Source of the DNA: Amorphophallus konjac
Lineage: Eukaryota; Streptophyta; Magnoliopsida; Alismatales; Araceae
Length of the DNA: 64,000 nucleotides
Assembly (NCBI GenBank): GCA_022559845.1
Contig: CM040121.1
Span: 567,040,140 to 567,104,139, forward strand
Reading direction: 5' to 3'
Shown here: positions 32,011 through 41,448 of the stretch, piece after piece
Layout: each line of letters begins with the position of its first letter
How positions within the stretch are numbered: position 1 is the first letter of the stretch
Position numbers and translations under genes: made by a program
Notes under the pieces: model-generated
The model's input: only the letters and a program-made list of their open reading frames with translations
Database searches by the model: none
What the model was told of the DNA's origin: nothing

Positions 32011-33789
32011 TTACTGTTGCCGAGAAGCCCTTCTTTCTTTCATAGCGGATATGAATTGCCTCATCTCATCCCAATTGATGTCACCCTGGTCATTCAGATC
32101 GTAAATGTAATCTCTAAAGTGGAAACAACGATCAAGGTTGTGACCAGGGGCGCAATGAAAAGCACAATAACGGGATGTGTCAACATTAGCGGGCCACACG
32201 GTTCTTTCCCTTGGCAAGGCGAGCAAGTTGGCGGCCATCAGAGCATTAAAAATATCGGGGAGACTTTCGGGAAGTGGAGGATAGTGGTCCCTTTTGGGGC
32301 CAAGTGGTGGTCTCCGTTGTTGTTGTTGGCCGTAGTTGGCAGGCGGGGGCATTTGATGGTATTGTGGTGGAGCTGGAGGGTCTACGAGGGGGGTTTGGTT
32401 TTGCGGTGGAGTGAAGGAGTGTTGAGGTGCGAATTGGGGTTGTGGAGTAGGGTTAAAATGAGAGTTCTGTCGTAGAGGCGGTGGTGGACGTGGGTTAGCT
32501 TGATGGTGGGGGTTGCCAACTGCGCCGACTTGCTCATTTGTGACGGTGCCCTCAGTTGTGGGCCCGCTGTTAACATTGGTGGTTTTCTTAAATAGCCGAG
32601 GCTTCGGCTCAAACATGCCCATAATGGGCGAATCCTTCATTTGTGTCTGGATGTAACGAGCCCTCTCATAGAGCTCTTCCATAGTAGTCAACCGGTTCAT
32701 GGCCAAAATATGGCGGAATTGAGGAGTTGCATTAGAAATAATCATCTTTACTTGCTCCTGTTCCGACAATGTGTCTTTAAGTTTCTCGGCCATCGACCGC
32801 CATCTGTCAGCAAATATGATGAAATCCTCCTCAGACTTCATTTTCTCCGCAACTAAATCTGTAACGGACAGAGAGGGTCCAACACGGTCTCTATACTTTT
32901 GCAAGAATTTCCTTTGGACAACATCGAAATCACTGGCATCAGCTGGCTCCAAGGAATAAAACCATTCGAGGGCTGGCCCCTCCAGAGATCTTCTGAATAA
33001 ATAGGCCAAAGAAGCCTTGTTGCCTTGCCAGAAGGAAGTCTCGTACATAAAATCCTTCAAATGAATGACCGGATTGCCAGTTCCATTGTACCGCCGAAAG
33101 TTCGGCATCTCAGACGGAGGAAGATGGAAAATTGGCAGAGTGGGGAGCGAGATTTCTGGTGCATTCTTGGCCGCAGTGACTTTCTTAAGCTGTTCTTCCA
33201 TGCGGGCCATCTTCTGAAGTAGCAAAGCATTAGAGTCGGACTCAACTGGGGCCTGGACAAAAGAATGTGGTATAGGCGACCGTAGAATCTGAGGAGGTTG
33301 GGGGAATTGGTGCCTAACCGCAGAATAACTTGCCTGCTGGGCCGGTATGGCCGTGACAGGCGTTGGTGGACGAGAGGGGGGTTTATGCAAGACCGCCTGG
33401 TCGTTAACGGGGTGATGGCCATCTTCGGCCGGAGGGGGGTTGGAAGATGAAGAGGGAACTGACTTCCCCTTCAAAGCAGCCTGAATAGCTTGCCGCTGGG
33501 AGTCATCCAATTGAGAAAGAGCTTGGATTAAATCTGTAACGTTGATGGATGGGGAAGAGTTCCCCGAAGTATTGGAAGGTAGAGCCTGAGAGGTAGGCTC
33601 AACCCCTTGAGAAGTAGTATCGACCACATGAACTTGTGAATGATGAGGGTGAGGAGGGGGATAGTTTCCCTCATAATAGATGGAATCCTGGAGGGGGGTC
33701 TCATATTGACCAAAAATGTTCTCGTCCTCATCATCATAAGAATACCCATAGCCTGCCATGTTGATGATCTTACCTGAACGGAGTTTCAT
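32011..33789 (-). CDS. gag: Element C gag polyprotein, intact
   Basis: 592 codons, starting MKLRSGKIINMAGYGYS. Residues 1-200 are low complexity (Ser, Pro, Gln). The retrotransposon gag domain is at about 215-370 (HLPPSEMPNFRRYNGTGNP, LAYLFRRSLEGPALEWFYSL, KYRDRVGPSLSVTDLVAEKM, ELYERARYIQTQMK). A Pro/Gln-rich stretch follows, then a conserved C-terminal block (RYCAFHCAPGHNLDRCFHFR) with His/Cys spacing suggestive of a metal-binding knuckle but not the standard CCHC form. It would assemble the particle and bind element RNA. The same block in A reads RYCVYHRQSGHIIETCFHFK. Confidence 0.9.
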   Translation of the reverse strand: MKLRSGKIINMAGYGYSYDDEDENIFGQYETPLQDSIYYEGNYPPPHPHHSQVHVVDTTSQGVEPTSQALPSNTSGNSSPSINVTDLIQALSQLDDSQRQAIQAALKGKSVPSSSSNPPPAEDGHHPVNDQAVLHKPPSRPPTPVTAIPAQQASYSAVRHQFPQPPQILRSPIPHSFVQAPVESDSNALLLQKMARMEEQLKKVTAAKNAPEISLPTLPIFHLPPSEMPNFRRYNGTGNPVIHLKDFMYETSFWQGNKASLAYLFRRSLEGPALEWFYSLEPADASDFDVVQRKFLQKYRDRVGPSLSVTDLVAEKMKSEEDFIIFADRWRSMAEKLKDTLSEQEQVKMIISNATPQFRHILAMNRLTTMEELYERARYIQTQMKDSPIMGMFEPKPRLFKKTTNVNSGPTTEGTVTNEQVGAVGNPHHQANPRPPPPLRQNSHFNPTPQPQFAPQHSFTPPQNQTPLVDPPAPPQYHQMPPPANYGQQQQRRPPLGPKRDHYPPLPESLPDIFNALMAANLLALPRERTVWPANVDTSRYCAFHCAPGHNLDRCFHFRDYIYDLNDQGDINWDEMRQFISAMKERRASRQQ

Positions 33790-34029
33790 GTTTTTAAGAG
33801 GAGAAACAATTTTATAAAGGCACTATCAAACAAACAACCACTCAATCCAAACAAGTCAAATCACCCAAGCAAGTGTATGCAACCAAGTTGAGATGAACGC
33901 AAGGTTTTAGTGTTCCGCTTGAGATTAGAGTAGGTTGAATTGTTGAATAGTTCACTTATGTTTGCAATGTGAAACCTAGTTGATCCAAGTGTAACCTCCG
34001 GGTCAACTAGATTCTTTCTCTCTCCTCAC

Positions 34030-34215
34030 TAACGATAGGTTCTCTAAACTCCGGGTACTTCGAGGGTACAACCAGCCCGGCGTCCGTGAGGGAATCCACG
34101 GGTGCGGGGACTTATGGAGGTCTTGAAAAAGGGATTTCCAGTCCAAAGAGACGGAATGCTCAATGGAGGGTCGTCCCGATTCCAAGAGAGGTGTGTGGAA
34201 TCCTAGTGTAGAGAG
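34030..34215 (-). other. Conserved leader block (copy in C)
   Basis: Contains GGGGACTTATGGAGGTC and CAAAGAGACGGAATGCTC, as in B at 13480-13640, flanked by GGGTACTTCGAGGGTACA, which can fold into a small stem (GTAC/GTAC). It lies between gag and the primer-binding site. Confidence 0.65.
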
Positions 34216-34339
34216 AGGAGGTCTCTCAACCAAATGCCACAATATGCAAAGTAATATGATCAGGTCAAAGCAATATAGGCAAGCAATATGACAATCACAC
34301 AAACTATCACAGACAGCAGCATGAAGCAAGGTTCTATAA

Positions 34340-34830
34340 AACGCAGGAAAGAGACGACCTGGGGCAGGTCGCTATCAACTAAAGCAACGACAGGGTCACT
34401 GTCGTGAATCACTGCGAGAGGCTATGAGCCAGCAGCGAGAAACAGAAACACGCCTCTGGTAGAGGCGCTAAATCTTGAAGGGACGCATCTGCGTGAGGGC
34501 GTCAAATATGAGGAAGCGCCTTGATGTGAGGCGCTATGTAATAAAAGAACGCCCTTCCGGAAGGGCGTGAATTCACAGGCAGTGATTAGAGCAGTAAACT
34601 GATGTAATCGGCAGTAGTAACATAAAAATAAGACGCCCTGGATGAAGGCGTTATAAAACGATAACACGCCCTGGAGGTGGGCGTTAATTCTCAGACAGTA
34701 TAATGAACGGAAACAAAGCAGTAGATATGCTAACAGACGCCCTGGAAAGAGGCGTTAATAAATCGAAACATGCCCCTGAGAAGGGCGTTAAACCAAAACG
34801 CGCCCTCGTGGAAGGCGTTAATTCAGAGAA
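34340..34830. repeat. Palindrome array in the C leader
   Basis: About eleven units. The clearest is the perfect 20-bp palindrome at 34549-34568 (ACGCCCTTCC and its complement). Others: GCGCCT/AGGCGC at 34516-34534, GACGACCT/AGGTCGC near 34352-34371, ACGCCCT/GGGCGT near 34666-34686. Confidence 0.8.
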
Positions 34831-34881
34831 AGATGCAAACGCAATCTGGCTGATCCCGGAGTGTGCAGAATGCACAGTGGA

Positions 34882-35007
34882 GGGTGCCCGAGGGACACAA
34901 AGGAAAGGGTACCGAGGGTACCAAAGGGGAGAGGGCACGCGTGGGTGCCAAAGGGGAAAGGGCACAAGAGGGTGCCAAGGGGAAAGGGCACGCGAGGGTG
35001 CCAATGG
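34882..35007. repeat. Tandem repeat of about 26 bp beside the primer-binding site
   Basis: Five units of GGGCACGCGNGGGTGCCAAN type followed by GGGGAAA. Each unit contains its own small palindrome GGCAC...GTGCC. It lies just inside the 5' LTR of C. Confidence 0.8.
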
Positions 35008-35035
35008 AGATGGTAATCAAAAGAAAACAGTGGAA

Positions 35036-35053
35036 GTCCCACCATGATCGCCA
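35036..35053 (-). other. Element C primer-binding site
   Basis: On the element strand TGGCGATCATGGTGGGAC, 3 nt from the CACA end of the 5' LTR. The TGG start and the position are diagnostic. Tat/Ogre elements often use tRNA-Arg; I cannot confirm the tRNA from memory. Confidence 0.7.
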
Positions 35054-35056
35054 ATT

Positions 35057-36450
35057 TGTGGATGGGCATAAATCCCACACAAAAAATCACAAGAGAATAA
35101 ATTATGAGGAAGAAAAAGCTTGCACGCGGTGCAAATATGGAGATGTGATCGCCAGAGGGGTTACCTCAATAATAATAAAAAGAGATCGCGAGTACCTGGT
35201 GAAGATTGGAACGCGGGATGATGTGAAGTTCCTTCCTCCTTCTTCAATCGGCCGGCCGATGAGAAGGGTTCTCCTTTTGATTACCTTGCAAAAAAGACAA
35301 TGAACAACAAAGCAAAAGAGGGGATCAGCCAATGCAAGTAGTATCAATCCAAAATAAACATAAGATGATGAATAGAAAACCACATGCGCACCTTATTGTT
35401 TTGGTTTTAAAACCCCTAAAGAAGAATTAGGGAGAGAGGGAGATATGTGAATAAATCTAATGCAGACGTGAAAAGAAAAAGAAAAAAAAAGAACTGAGGA
35501 TGGAATTGATTAATGCAAAGACGTAAAAAGAGCACAGTGGATGATCGGATGATGAAAACAAAACCAAACAAACGAAATAAGAAGAAGATCCTGCTGTCCC
35601 TGTTGACAGTAAAGGGAAGATGGACGCAGTTGACCGGAGGAAGAAGCTGAGGAAGCTGAAGTCTTCCTATCAAGCACACGATAGTAGGGAAGCAGAGGAA
35701 GCCGTCTGGGGCTTTCTAATCTCTTCAACCTCTGAAAACGTCAAGAACGTCAACCTCTTCCAACCTCTTCAAACTCTGGAATCGTCAACCTCTGCTTCGA
35801 TCGCCCAGATCATGTTTTTATAGGATTTCAGTGGGAGATAAGCTTGAATTTGGTAAGATAAGGATAGGCAAGGTCCAAAGAAGGCAGGACTCTACCTCCA
35901 ACTCGAGCAAGGAGACTATTAGAGGCAAGACTCCATACAGGAAAGAGGAGTTCAAGCAGGACACGAAGGGTGAAACACGACCTTGCGAAGGGCGTCAAAT
36001 CAAGAATTGACGACCTTCATCAAGACGTTACTCAAAACACGACCTCTACCAAGGGCGTCACTTCTTGGATTTAATTTTGGCAATAAAACTTACTTTATTT
36101 GAAAATTATGAGAAAACGCCTATGATAGAGGCGTTAATTTAAAACACGCCCTGAGGAAGGACGTTAACCAATAATTAAATTGATTTTGCATTTACTTTAA
36201 AACCGGATAATACCAGGAATTGACGCCCTTATGTTTAGTCGTCCTTTCTTGAGAAAACGCCCTAGGTAAGGTCGCTATTTAAATAACGCCCCTCTTCAGG
36301 TCGCGAATCACAAAATGCAAGAATAAATCAAAAACCACGCACGAGAAAATAGAAAAACTCCATATTATGGATATATTGAAGTTCATTTTGGGGCGTCATC
36401 ATAGTGACATGAGATTTGATCAACATAGCGTCATTTTTGGCGTGTCTACA
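35057..36450 (-). repeat. Element C 5' LTR (1394 bp)
   Basis: Nearly identical to 15511-16878. Promoter TATA box TATAAAAAC at about 35815-35823, roughly 630 bp from the U3 end at 36450. Hairpin units at 35980-36320. Extra 25 bp near 35740. Confidence 0.95.
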
Positions 36451-36455
36451 GAGAC

Positions 36456-37133
36456 TTCGATCGGGAAACTGCAGTTGCCGTTTCTGGTTCAACTTTGAAT
36501 AGCGACCTAGACTGGGGCGTTATTTCTTGAATTAGTGACTCTTCACTCGGGCGTTGTTTCCTTATTTCCTTATTTGCTATTTTCTGACTTTTCCGTACAG
36601 CAGGGTTTAGCGCCCGTGTGAACGGTCGCTATTTATTGAATTGACGACTACTCGAACAGTCGCTCAAACTTTTCCATTTTCTTTCTATTTTCCAATCAAA
36701 ATGTATTGACGCCCTCCATGCCGTCGCTATTTCTGAAATCAACGTCTGCTTAAAAGGGCGTTCATTAAATCACGCCTGGAGCTCGGTTGTCATTTCTTTT
36801 TTTTCCTTCTTTCTTCAAATTAATTGACGCCTGGTCTTGTGTCGCTATTTACTGAATACGCGTCCTTGCAGCTGTCGTTATTTAAATAGCGCCTTGATCT
36901 AGGTCGCTGTTTCCTGAAAATTAAAATATCAATCTATTTAATTCTAAAATAATTATGTAAATATTTAAATATTTCTCACATGGTCTTTTAAGCTCAAAAA
37001 GATGATAAAATACATGAAGACTCAAATAATGTGTGAGAATGTAATTAATGCTCATGTTACACAACTTTATCCATTTAATGCTCAAAGATGATAAATGTGA
37101 TGCAAATTATGATATGAAATATAGCATTTATCA
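36456..37133 (-). repeat. Element B 5' LTR, U3 end segment
   Basis: Continues the LTR cut at 15510 and matches about 5730-6404 of the left LTR. It contains the palindrome cluster at 36475-36910 (AGCGACC/GGGGCGT, AGCGCC/GGTCGCT, GACGACT/AGTCGCTC). It ends ATCA, followed by CATAC. Confidence 0.9.
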
Positions 37134-37138
37134 CATAC
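37134..37138. repeat. Target-site duplication CATAC, right copy (element B)
   Basis: Second copy of the five bases at 4324-4328; element A coding resumes immediately after with QDISIALGRMFSPP, the continuation of the protease-linker frame. Confidence 0.85.
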
Positions 37139-37671
37139 AAGATATTTCCATCGCACTAGGAAGAATGTTCTCGCCTCCACAGCTAGAAGGGCCACCATTG
37201 ATCTCTGAAATGCCAGGGAACATCACTACTGTTGCCAAAGTTCCAAACCATCCTCACCAAGAGGACTCTGTCACCGGCGGATCTTCATCCGGCATCAACA
37301 TTACCATCGACGGCTCATTAGCCGTCGTCTTCTCCATTCACTCGCCTCAGCCTTCGCTGATGTCTTCCTCCTGGGCCAGACGGTTGTCTGATGATCTTCC
37401 CAGGTCCCCTTCTCTACTTACATATCTACGCGGGTTTCTCAACCCGCACCAGGTTTTCAATCACGATCTGCTCTATGAGCCTCTCAACCCTTTAGCCATA
37501 ATCACTTTTCCCCCTCCTCCGATTTCTTTTCATTGCTTTGTCATTAAAAATGAAAATGAAAAAAAACCGTCGATTTTCAAACCCCTCAACAACACATCTT
37601 CGTTGAGGAAACCTCCTACATTTCCCACGAGTGCGTCCTTACCTACGGGCCACTCATCTAAGGTCCTATGA
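37139..37671 (+). pseudogene. Element A linker domain, downstream part
   Basis: Continuation of the linker cut at 4328. QDISIALGRMFSP matches NDITISLSRLFMP in C. The rest is Ser/Pro-rich low complexity. It ends in TGA overlapping the next ATG as ATGA at 37668-37671, the same arrangement as in C. Confidence 0.7.
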
Positions 37672-38978
37672 GCGACCTTTTCTACCCCTCCTCTGAGGGG
37701 TCCTTCCCTGTACATTCTTCAGCATCTTCTTCAGCTTCTTCTTCGTCCGTAGGACCGCTTAGTCAATCTAAGAATAATGGGTCGAGGGTAGTACCTAAAA
37801 AGAAATCCAAGGGTAAGCAGATCCCTCGTCGATTCCTTCTAGATCTAGCCAATAGGTGTCGAGCGTGCCTATCCATTCCTCAATTGCTAGAAAATCCCAT
37901 CCAACTACTAGAAATAGATTGTGAGGAGAATTACACAATTGATGAAGGGTATGGAGTCTACGAGATCACAGATGAAGAATGCCCTATTGAAGAAGAGGAT
38001 GAAGAATATGAGGACGCGGCTGGCGCATATGCTAGTGGGATGAGGAGATTCGACGAGCCGTCAGCCACTGTAGAAGAGTCCACCAAAGAAGTCAACTTGG
38101 GAACTGAGGAAGACCCTAGAATCATCCTCATAAGTAATAATTTGCCATCCTCTGAAGAAGAGGCATTAACTGAAGTTCTTAAGGAGTATAAGGATATGTT
38201 TGCATGGAGCTATGAGGATATGTCGGGTTTGGATTCCACTTTGGTCGAACACCGCATAACTTTAAAATCAGGGTCCATCTCGGTAAAACAAAAGTTAAGG
38301 CGTTTCCACCCTCAGATGACTTTGAAAATGAAAGAAGAGGTCGACAAGCTCCACAAAGTCATGTTTATTAGAGTCGTCCTTTATCCTCAATGGGTGGCGA
38401 ACATTGTCCCGGTCATGAAGAAGGATGGAAAAGTCAAGATTTGTATCGACTTCCGGGACCTTAACCCCGCGTGTCCAAAGGACGATTTTTTCTTGCCTCA
38501 CATTGATGTATTAATCGATAACACGGCAGGCTATGAGACCCTCTCATTTATGGATGAATTTTCGGGATATGATCAAATTCGTTTGGCAGAAGAGGATCAG
38601 GAGAAGACGTCATTCACTACACCATGGGGAACATATTGTTACGTGGTCATGCCATTTGGATTAAATAATGCTGGAGTTACTTACCAAAGAGCTATGATGG
38701 CCATATTTCAGGACATGATGCATATATATCTGGAGATGTATGTGGATGATTTATTGGTGAAATCAAGAACCAGGGTGGAACATCCAAGGGTTTTGGCTAA
38801 GGTCTTGCAGAGATCAAGGGAGTTCCAATTGAAAATGAATCCGAAGAAGTGTGTGTTTGGCGTGTCATCGGGTAAATTACTGGGTTTCATTGTGAGCAAA
38901 AGGGGGATTGAGATAGATCCCGACAAAGCTAAGGCCATCAGGGACATGCCGCCTCCCAAAAATTTGAGGGAAGTCTGA
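37668..38978 (+). CDS. pol: Element A reverse transcriptase ORF
   Basis: 436 codons, start MSDLFYPSSEGS. A Ser-rich and acidic N-terminus, then the reverse transcriptase core: VANIVPVMKKDGKVKICIDF, DFFLPHIDVLIDN, TPWGTYCYVVMPFGLNN and an intact catalytic YVDD. It ends LREV then TGA (38976-38978), followed in frame by GLIGRLQFICRF, so the stop cuts the connection to RNase H. C has TGA at the same codon. A few changes at conserved places (DEFSGYDQI for DGFSGYNQI) suggest decay. Confidence 0.8.
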   Translation: MSDLFYPSSEGSFPVHSSASSSASSSSVGPLSQSKNNGSRVVPKKKSKGKQIPRRFLLDLANRCRACLSIPQLLENPIQLLEIDCEENYTIDEGYGVYEITDEECPIEEEDEEYEDAAGAYASGMRRFDEPSATVEESTKEVNLGTEEDPRIILISNNLPSSEEEALTEVLKEYKDMFAWSYEDMSGLDSTLVEHRITLKSGSISVKQKLRRFHPQMTLKMKEEVDKLHKVMFIRVVLYPQWVANIVPVMKKDGKVKICIDFRDLNPACPKDDFFLPHIDVLIDNTAGYETLSFMDEFSGYDQIRLAEEDQEKTSFTTPWGTYCYVVMPFGLNNAGVTYQRAMMAIFQDMMHIYLEMYVDDLLVKSRTRVEHPRVLAKVLQRSREFQLKMNPKKCVFGVSSGKLLGFIVSKRGIEIDPDKAKAIRDMPPPKNLREV

Positions 38979-39621
38979 GGTTTAATTGGGAGGTTACAAT
39001 TCATCTGTCGGTTTGTGTCTCAGCATTCACACAGGTGTAGACCTTTCTATGAGTTGACCAAGCCAAGAGTAGAATTCCATTGGGATTCTAAGTGTCAAAA
39101 AGCTTTTGAAGGGTTAAAAGGAATACCTGGCTAGTCCACCCGTTCTCATTCCACCCAAGTCCGAAAAACCTCTGATCTTTTACATCTCAGTCTTGGATGA
39201 CTCCGTGGGAGCCATCCTCGCACAAGTCGATGAAGAAGGCAAGGAACGGGTAACCTATTACTTGTCCAAACTTCTCAATCCCTGTGAGCAGAAGTACACG
39301 GCCATGGAGAAAACCTGTGCTGCCCTTGTTTGGGTAGTACAGAAATTGAAGCACTACTTCCTGGCTCATGAGGTCCATTTGATTGCCCAGATGAACCCTA
39401 TCAAGTTCCTCCTGGAGAAATCCGTCCTTACTGATAGGCTAGCACGCTGGCAGAGTTTCCTATCTCAGTTTGACATCACCTACATTCAGCAAAAGGTGAT
39501 TAAAACATATGCTATAGCTGAGCATCTCGCTCACCATCCTCTCCCCAAGTTCGATCCTGTCCAATCAGAGTTTCCCGATGAGGAACTAATGTCCATCACC
39601 CAATATGACGAGCCAATGTGA
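38979..39621 (+). pseudogene. pol: Element A RNase H, broken
   Basis: A frameshift near 39120 separates the connection domain from the open frame 39193-39621. That frame starts inside RNase H (DDSVGAILAQVDEEGKERVT, later YYLSKLLNPCEQKYTAMEK). It ends at a TGA at 39619-39621 where C has Trp (PMWTLHFDG), at the start of the second RNase H. Confidence 0.8.
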
Positions 39622-41448
39622 ACATTATATTTTGATGGAGCTCTGAATTCCCAAGGGAAGGGTATTGGCATTGTCCTTCTAACGCCCGAGGGCGTTACCA
39701 TCCCAGAGGTATTTCATCTCGCATTCCCAATCACCAACAACATTGCTGAATACGAGGCTCTTCTAGCTGGTCTGGAACTAACCCATTCTTTCTATATCAC
39801 CGAATTACGAGTTGTGGGTGATAGTCAACTTGTTCTCCGCCAAGTGCTCACCACATATCGCACTCTTGATCCCAAACTCAAGCCTTATCAAGAGCTGGTC
39901 TCCGCTTATGCCAAATTGTTCACCAAGCTGATCTTTGTCTATGTTCCTCGCGAACAGAACATTTTGGCCGATGCCCTCGCCTCCTTGGCGTCATCTTTTA
40001 AATTCCCTTTAGGTGCATGGTCTAAATTTATCACCATCTACAAGCGTCTCGTCCCTTCCGTTCAAGACCCTTACCTCTTAAAAATCAAAGAAAGAGTCCT
40101 ACGGAAGGTTCAAGAAGGGGAAATTCTTGAGAAGAGGGAAATCATGTTGGCAGAATTTGAAGAAGAACTGGCTGACGAGGAGAAACCTTGGTTCTATGAA
40201 ATCGCCAAATATTGCAAAGATCAGTCTTATCCTGAGGGAGCCACCACAGAAGATAAGAAAGCCATAAGAAGGGTGGCCCAGAAATACACATTGGTTGGAG
40301 ATCTACTGTACAGGAGAAGCCTTACTGGTGTTCTATTAAGATGTCTTGATGATGATGAGGTCTGGAAATGTGTAGAGGAAGCACACTCAGGTGTATGCGG
40401 TGGCCATGTAAATAGTCAAATGCTCGCCAAGAAGATCATTCGGCAAGGCTTTTACTGGCCCACTATAGAAGAGGATTGTGATGTCTTTGTCCGTAGGTGT
40501 GTCAAGTGTCAGCTTCACGCCGATAAGATTCATTCACCATCTTCCTCACTTCATCTAGTATCCTCCCCATGGCCCTTCTCCATGTGGGTGTTCGACATCA
40601 TTGGTCCCCTAGGTGATCCCAACTCCCTCACCAAGCAGAAATCCTTCATCCTCACTGCGACGGAGTACTTCACCAAATGGGCCGAAGCCGAAGCTTACGC
40701 GAAAATCAAGGCGTCAACAGTCTGTAATTTCATCATGAAGAATATCCTTACCAGGTTCGGCATTCCAAGCACAATCATCACCGATAATGGGCCACAGTTC
40801 ATTTCTCAAGACCTTCAAGACCTCTGCAAAAGGTACGCAATCGCATTGCATCATTCATCACCTTATTACCCACAAGGTAATGGCCAGGCAGAGGCCACCA
40901 ATAAAACATTGATTAAAATTATTAAGAAAACCTGCGAGCCTAGTAAGTTTTCAGACTGGCCAGAAAAGTTTATCGAAGCTCTATGGGCCTACCGCACTTC
41001 AATCCGTACCCCCACCGGGCAGACTCCGTTTGCCCTTACTTATGGGATGGAAGCGGTAGTCCCGTACGAGACTCTGATTCCTTCTCTCAGGGTACAATTG
41101 GATAAGGAATTTCCCCTCGATGAACGTCGTGATTCACTCCTTGTCCAGTTGGAACTCTTAGACGAGAAGCGACTAGCCGCTGCCGAGCATGCACGTGTTT
41201 ATCAAAATAGACTCGCTCGTTTTTACCAAAAGAAGGTCATCGAGAGAAAATTTAAAGTCGGCGAGATGGTTGTAAAAAGAATTTTTGTCAAAGCTGGAGG
41301 GCCGCGTTCTAAACTTCAACCCAATTGGGAAGGACCATATGTGGTTCAGGCTGTATACCCCGGCAACGCCTACAAGCTAGTCAATGCCGAAGGGACCGAG
41401 TTATCCCACCCTTGGGATGGGCTTTATCTTAAGAAATACAACCCTTAG
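39622..41448 (+). pseudogene. pol: Element A archaeal-type RNase H and integrase
   Basis: Same frame as 39193-39621 after one TGA, then open to the natural stop at 41448. The second RNase H keeps FDGALNSQGKGIG, NNIAEYEALLAGL and VGDSQLVLRQ. The integrase has the zinc site HSGVCGGHVNSQ...CVKCQLH, and Asp, Asp, Glu in WVFDIIGPLG, IITDNGPQFIS and GNGQAEATNK. The C-terminus RSKLQPNWEGPYVVQAVYPG to LYLKKYNP is complete, unlike in C, and shows the full length of this polyprotein. Confidence 0.85.

Larger units (their letters stand above)
15511..36450 (-). mobile_element. Element C: giant Tat-lineage Ty3/gypsy retrotransposon (20.9 kb) with antisense PMD genes
   Basis: Complete from LTR to LTR with 5-bp duplications. 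On the - strand: 5' LTR 35057-36450, primer site 35036-35053, gag, protease/G-patch, linker, reverse transcriptase, RNase H, archaeal-type RNase H, integrase, then two antisense (+ strand) genes, purine tract and 3' LTR 15511-16878. The LTRs are nearly identical: I count about five substitutions, all transitions, over some 1.37 kb, plus one 25-bp difference. The insertion is therefore recent. Still, pol carries stops at 30247, 28013, 27941 and 25676, so C was probably copied with help from another element. Confidence 0.9.
4329..37133 (-). mobile_element. Element B: Athila-type Ty3/gypsy retrotransposon, itself interrupted by element C
   Basis: Reads on the - strand: 5' LTR at right (14117-15510 plus 36456-37133), primer-binding site 14093-14110, gag, protease, reverse transcriptase, RNase H, integrase, purine tract 6405-6416, 3' LTR 4329-6404. 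Own length about 11.9 kb after subtracting C. The tRNA-Asp primer site, the DLGAS protease motif and the gag motif SCGGAFMSKSKDEAYDLFE are typical of the Athila group. No envelope-like ORF is left between integrase and 3' LTR. gag and pol carry several stops and shifts. C was inserted later, in the U3 of the 5' LTR. Confidence 0.9.
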
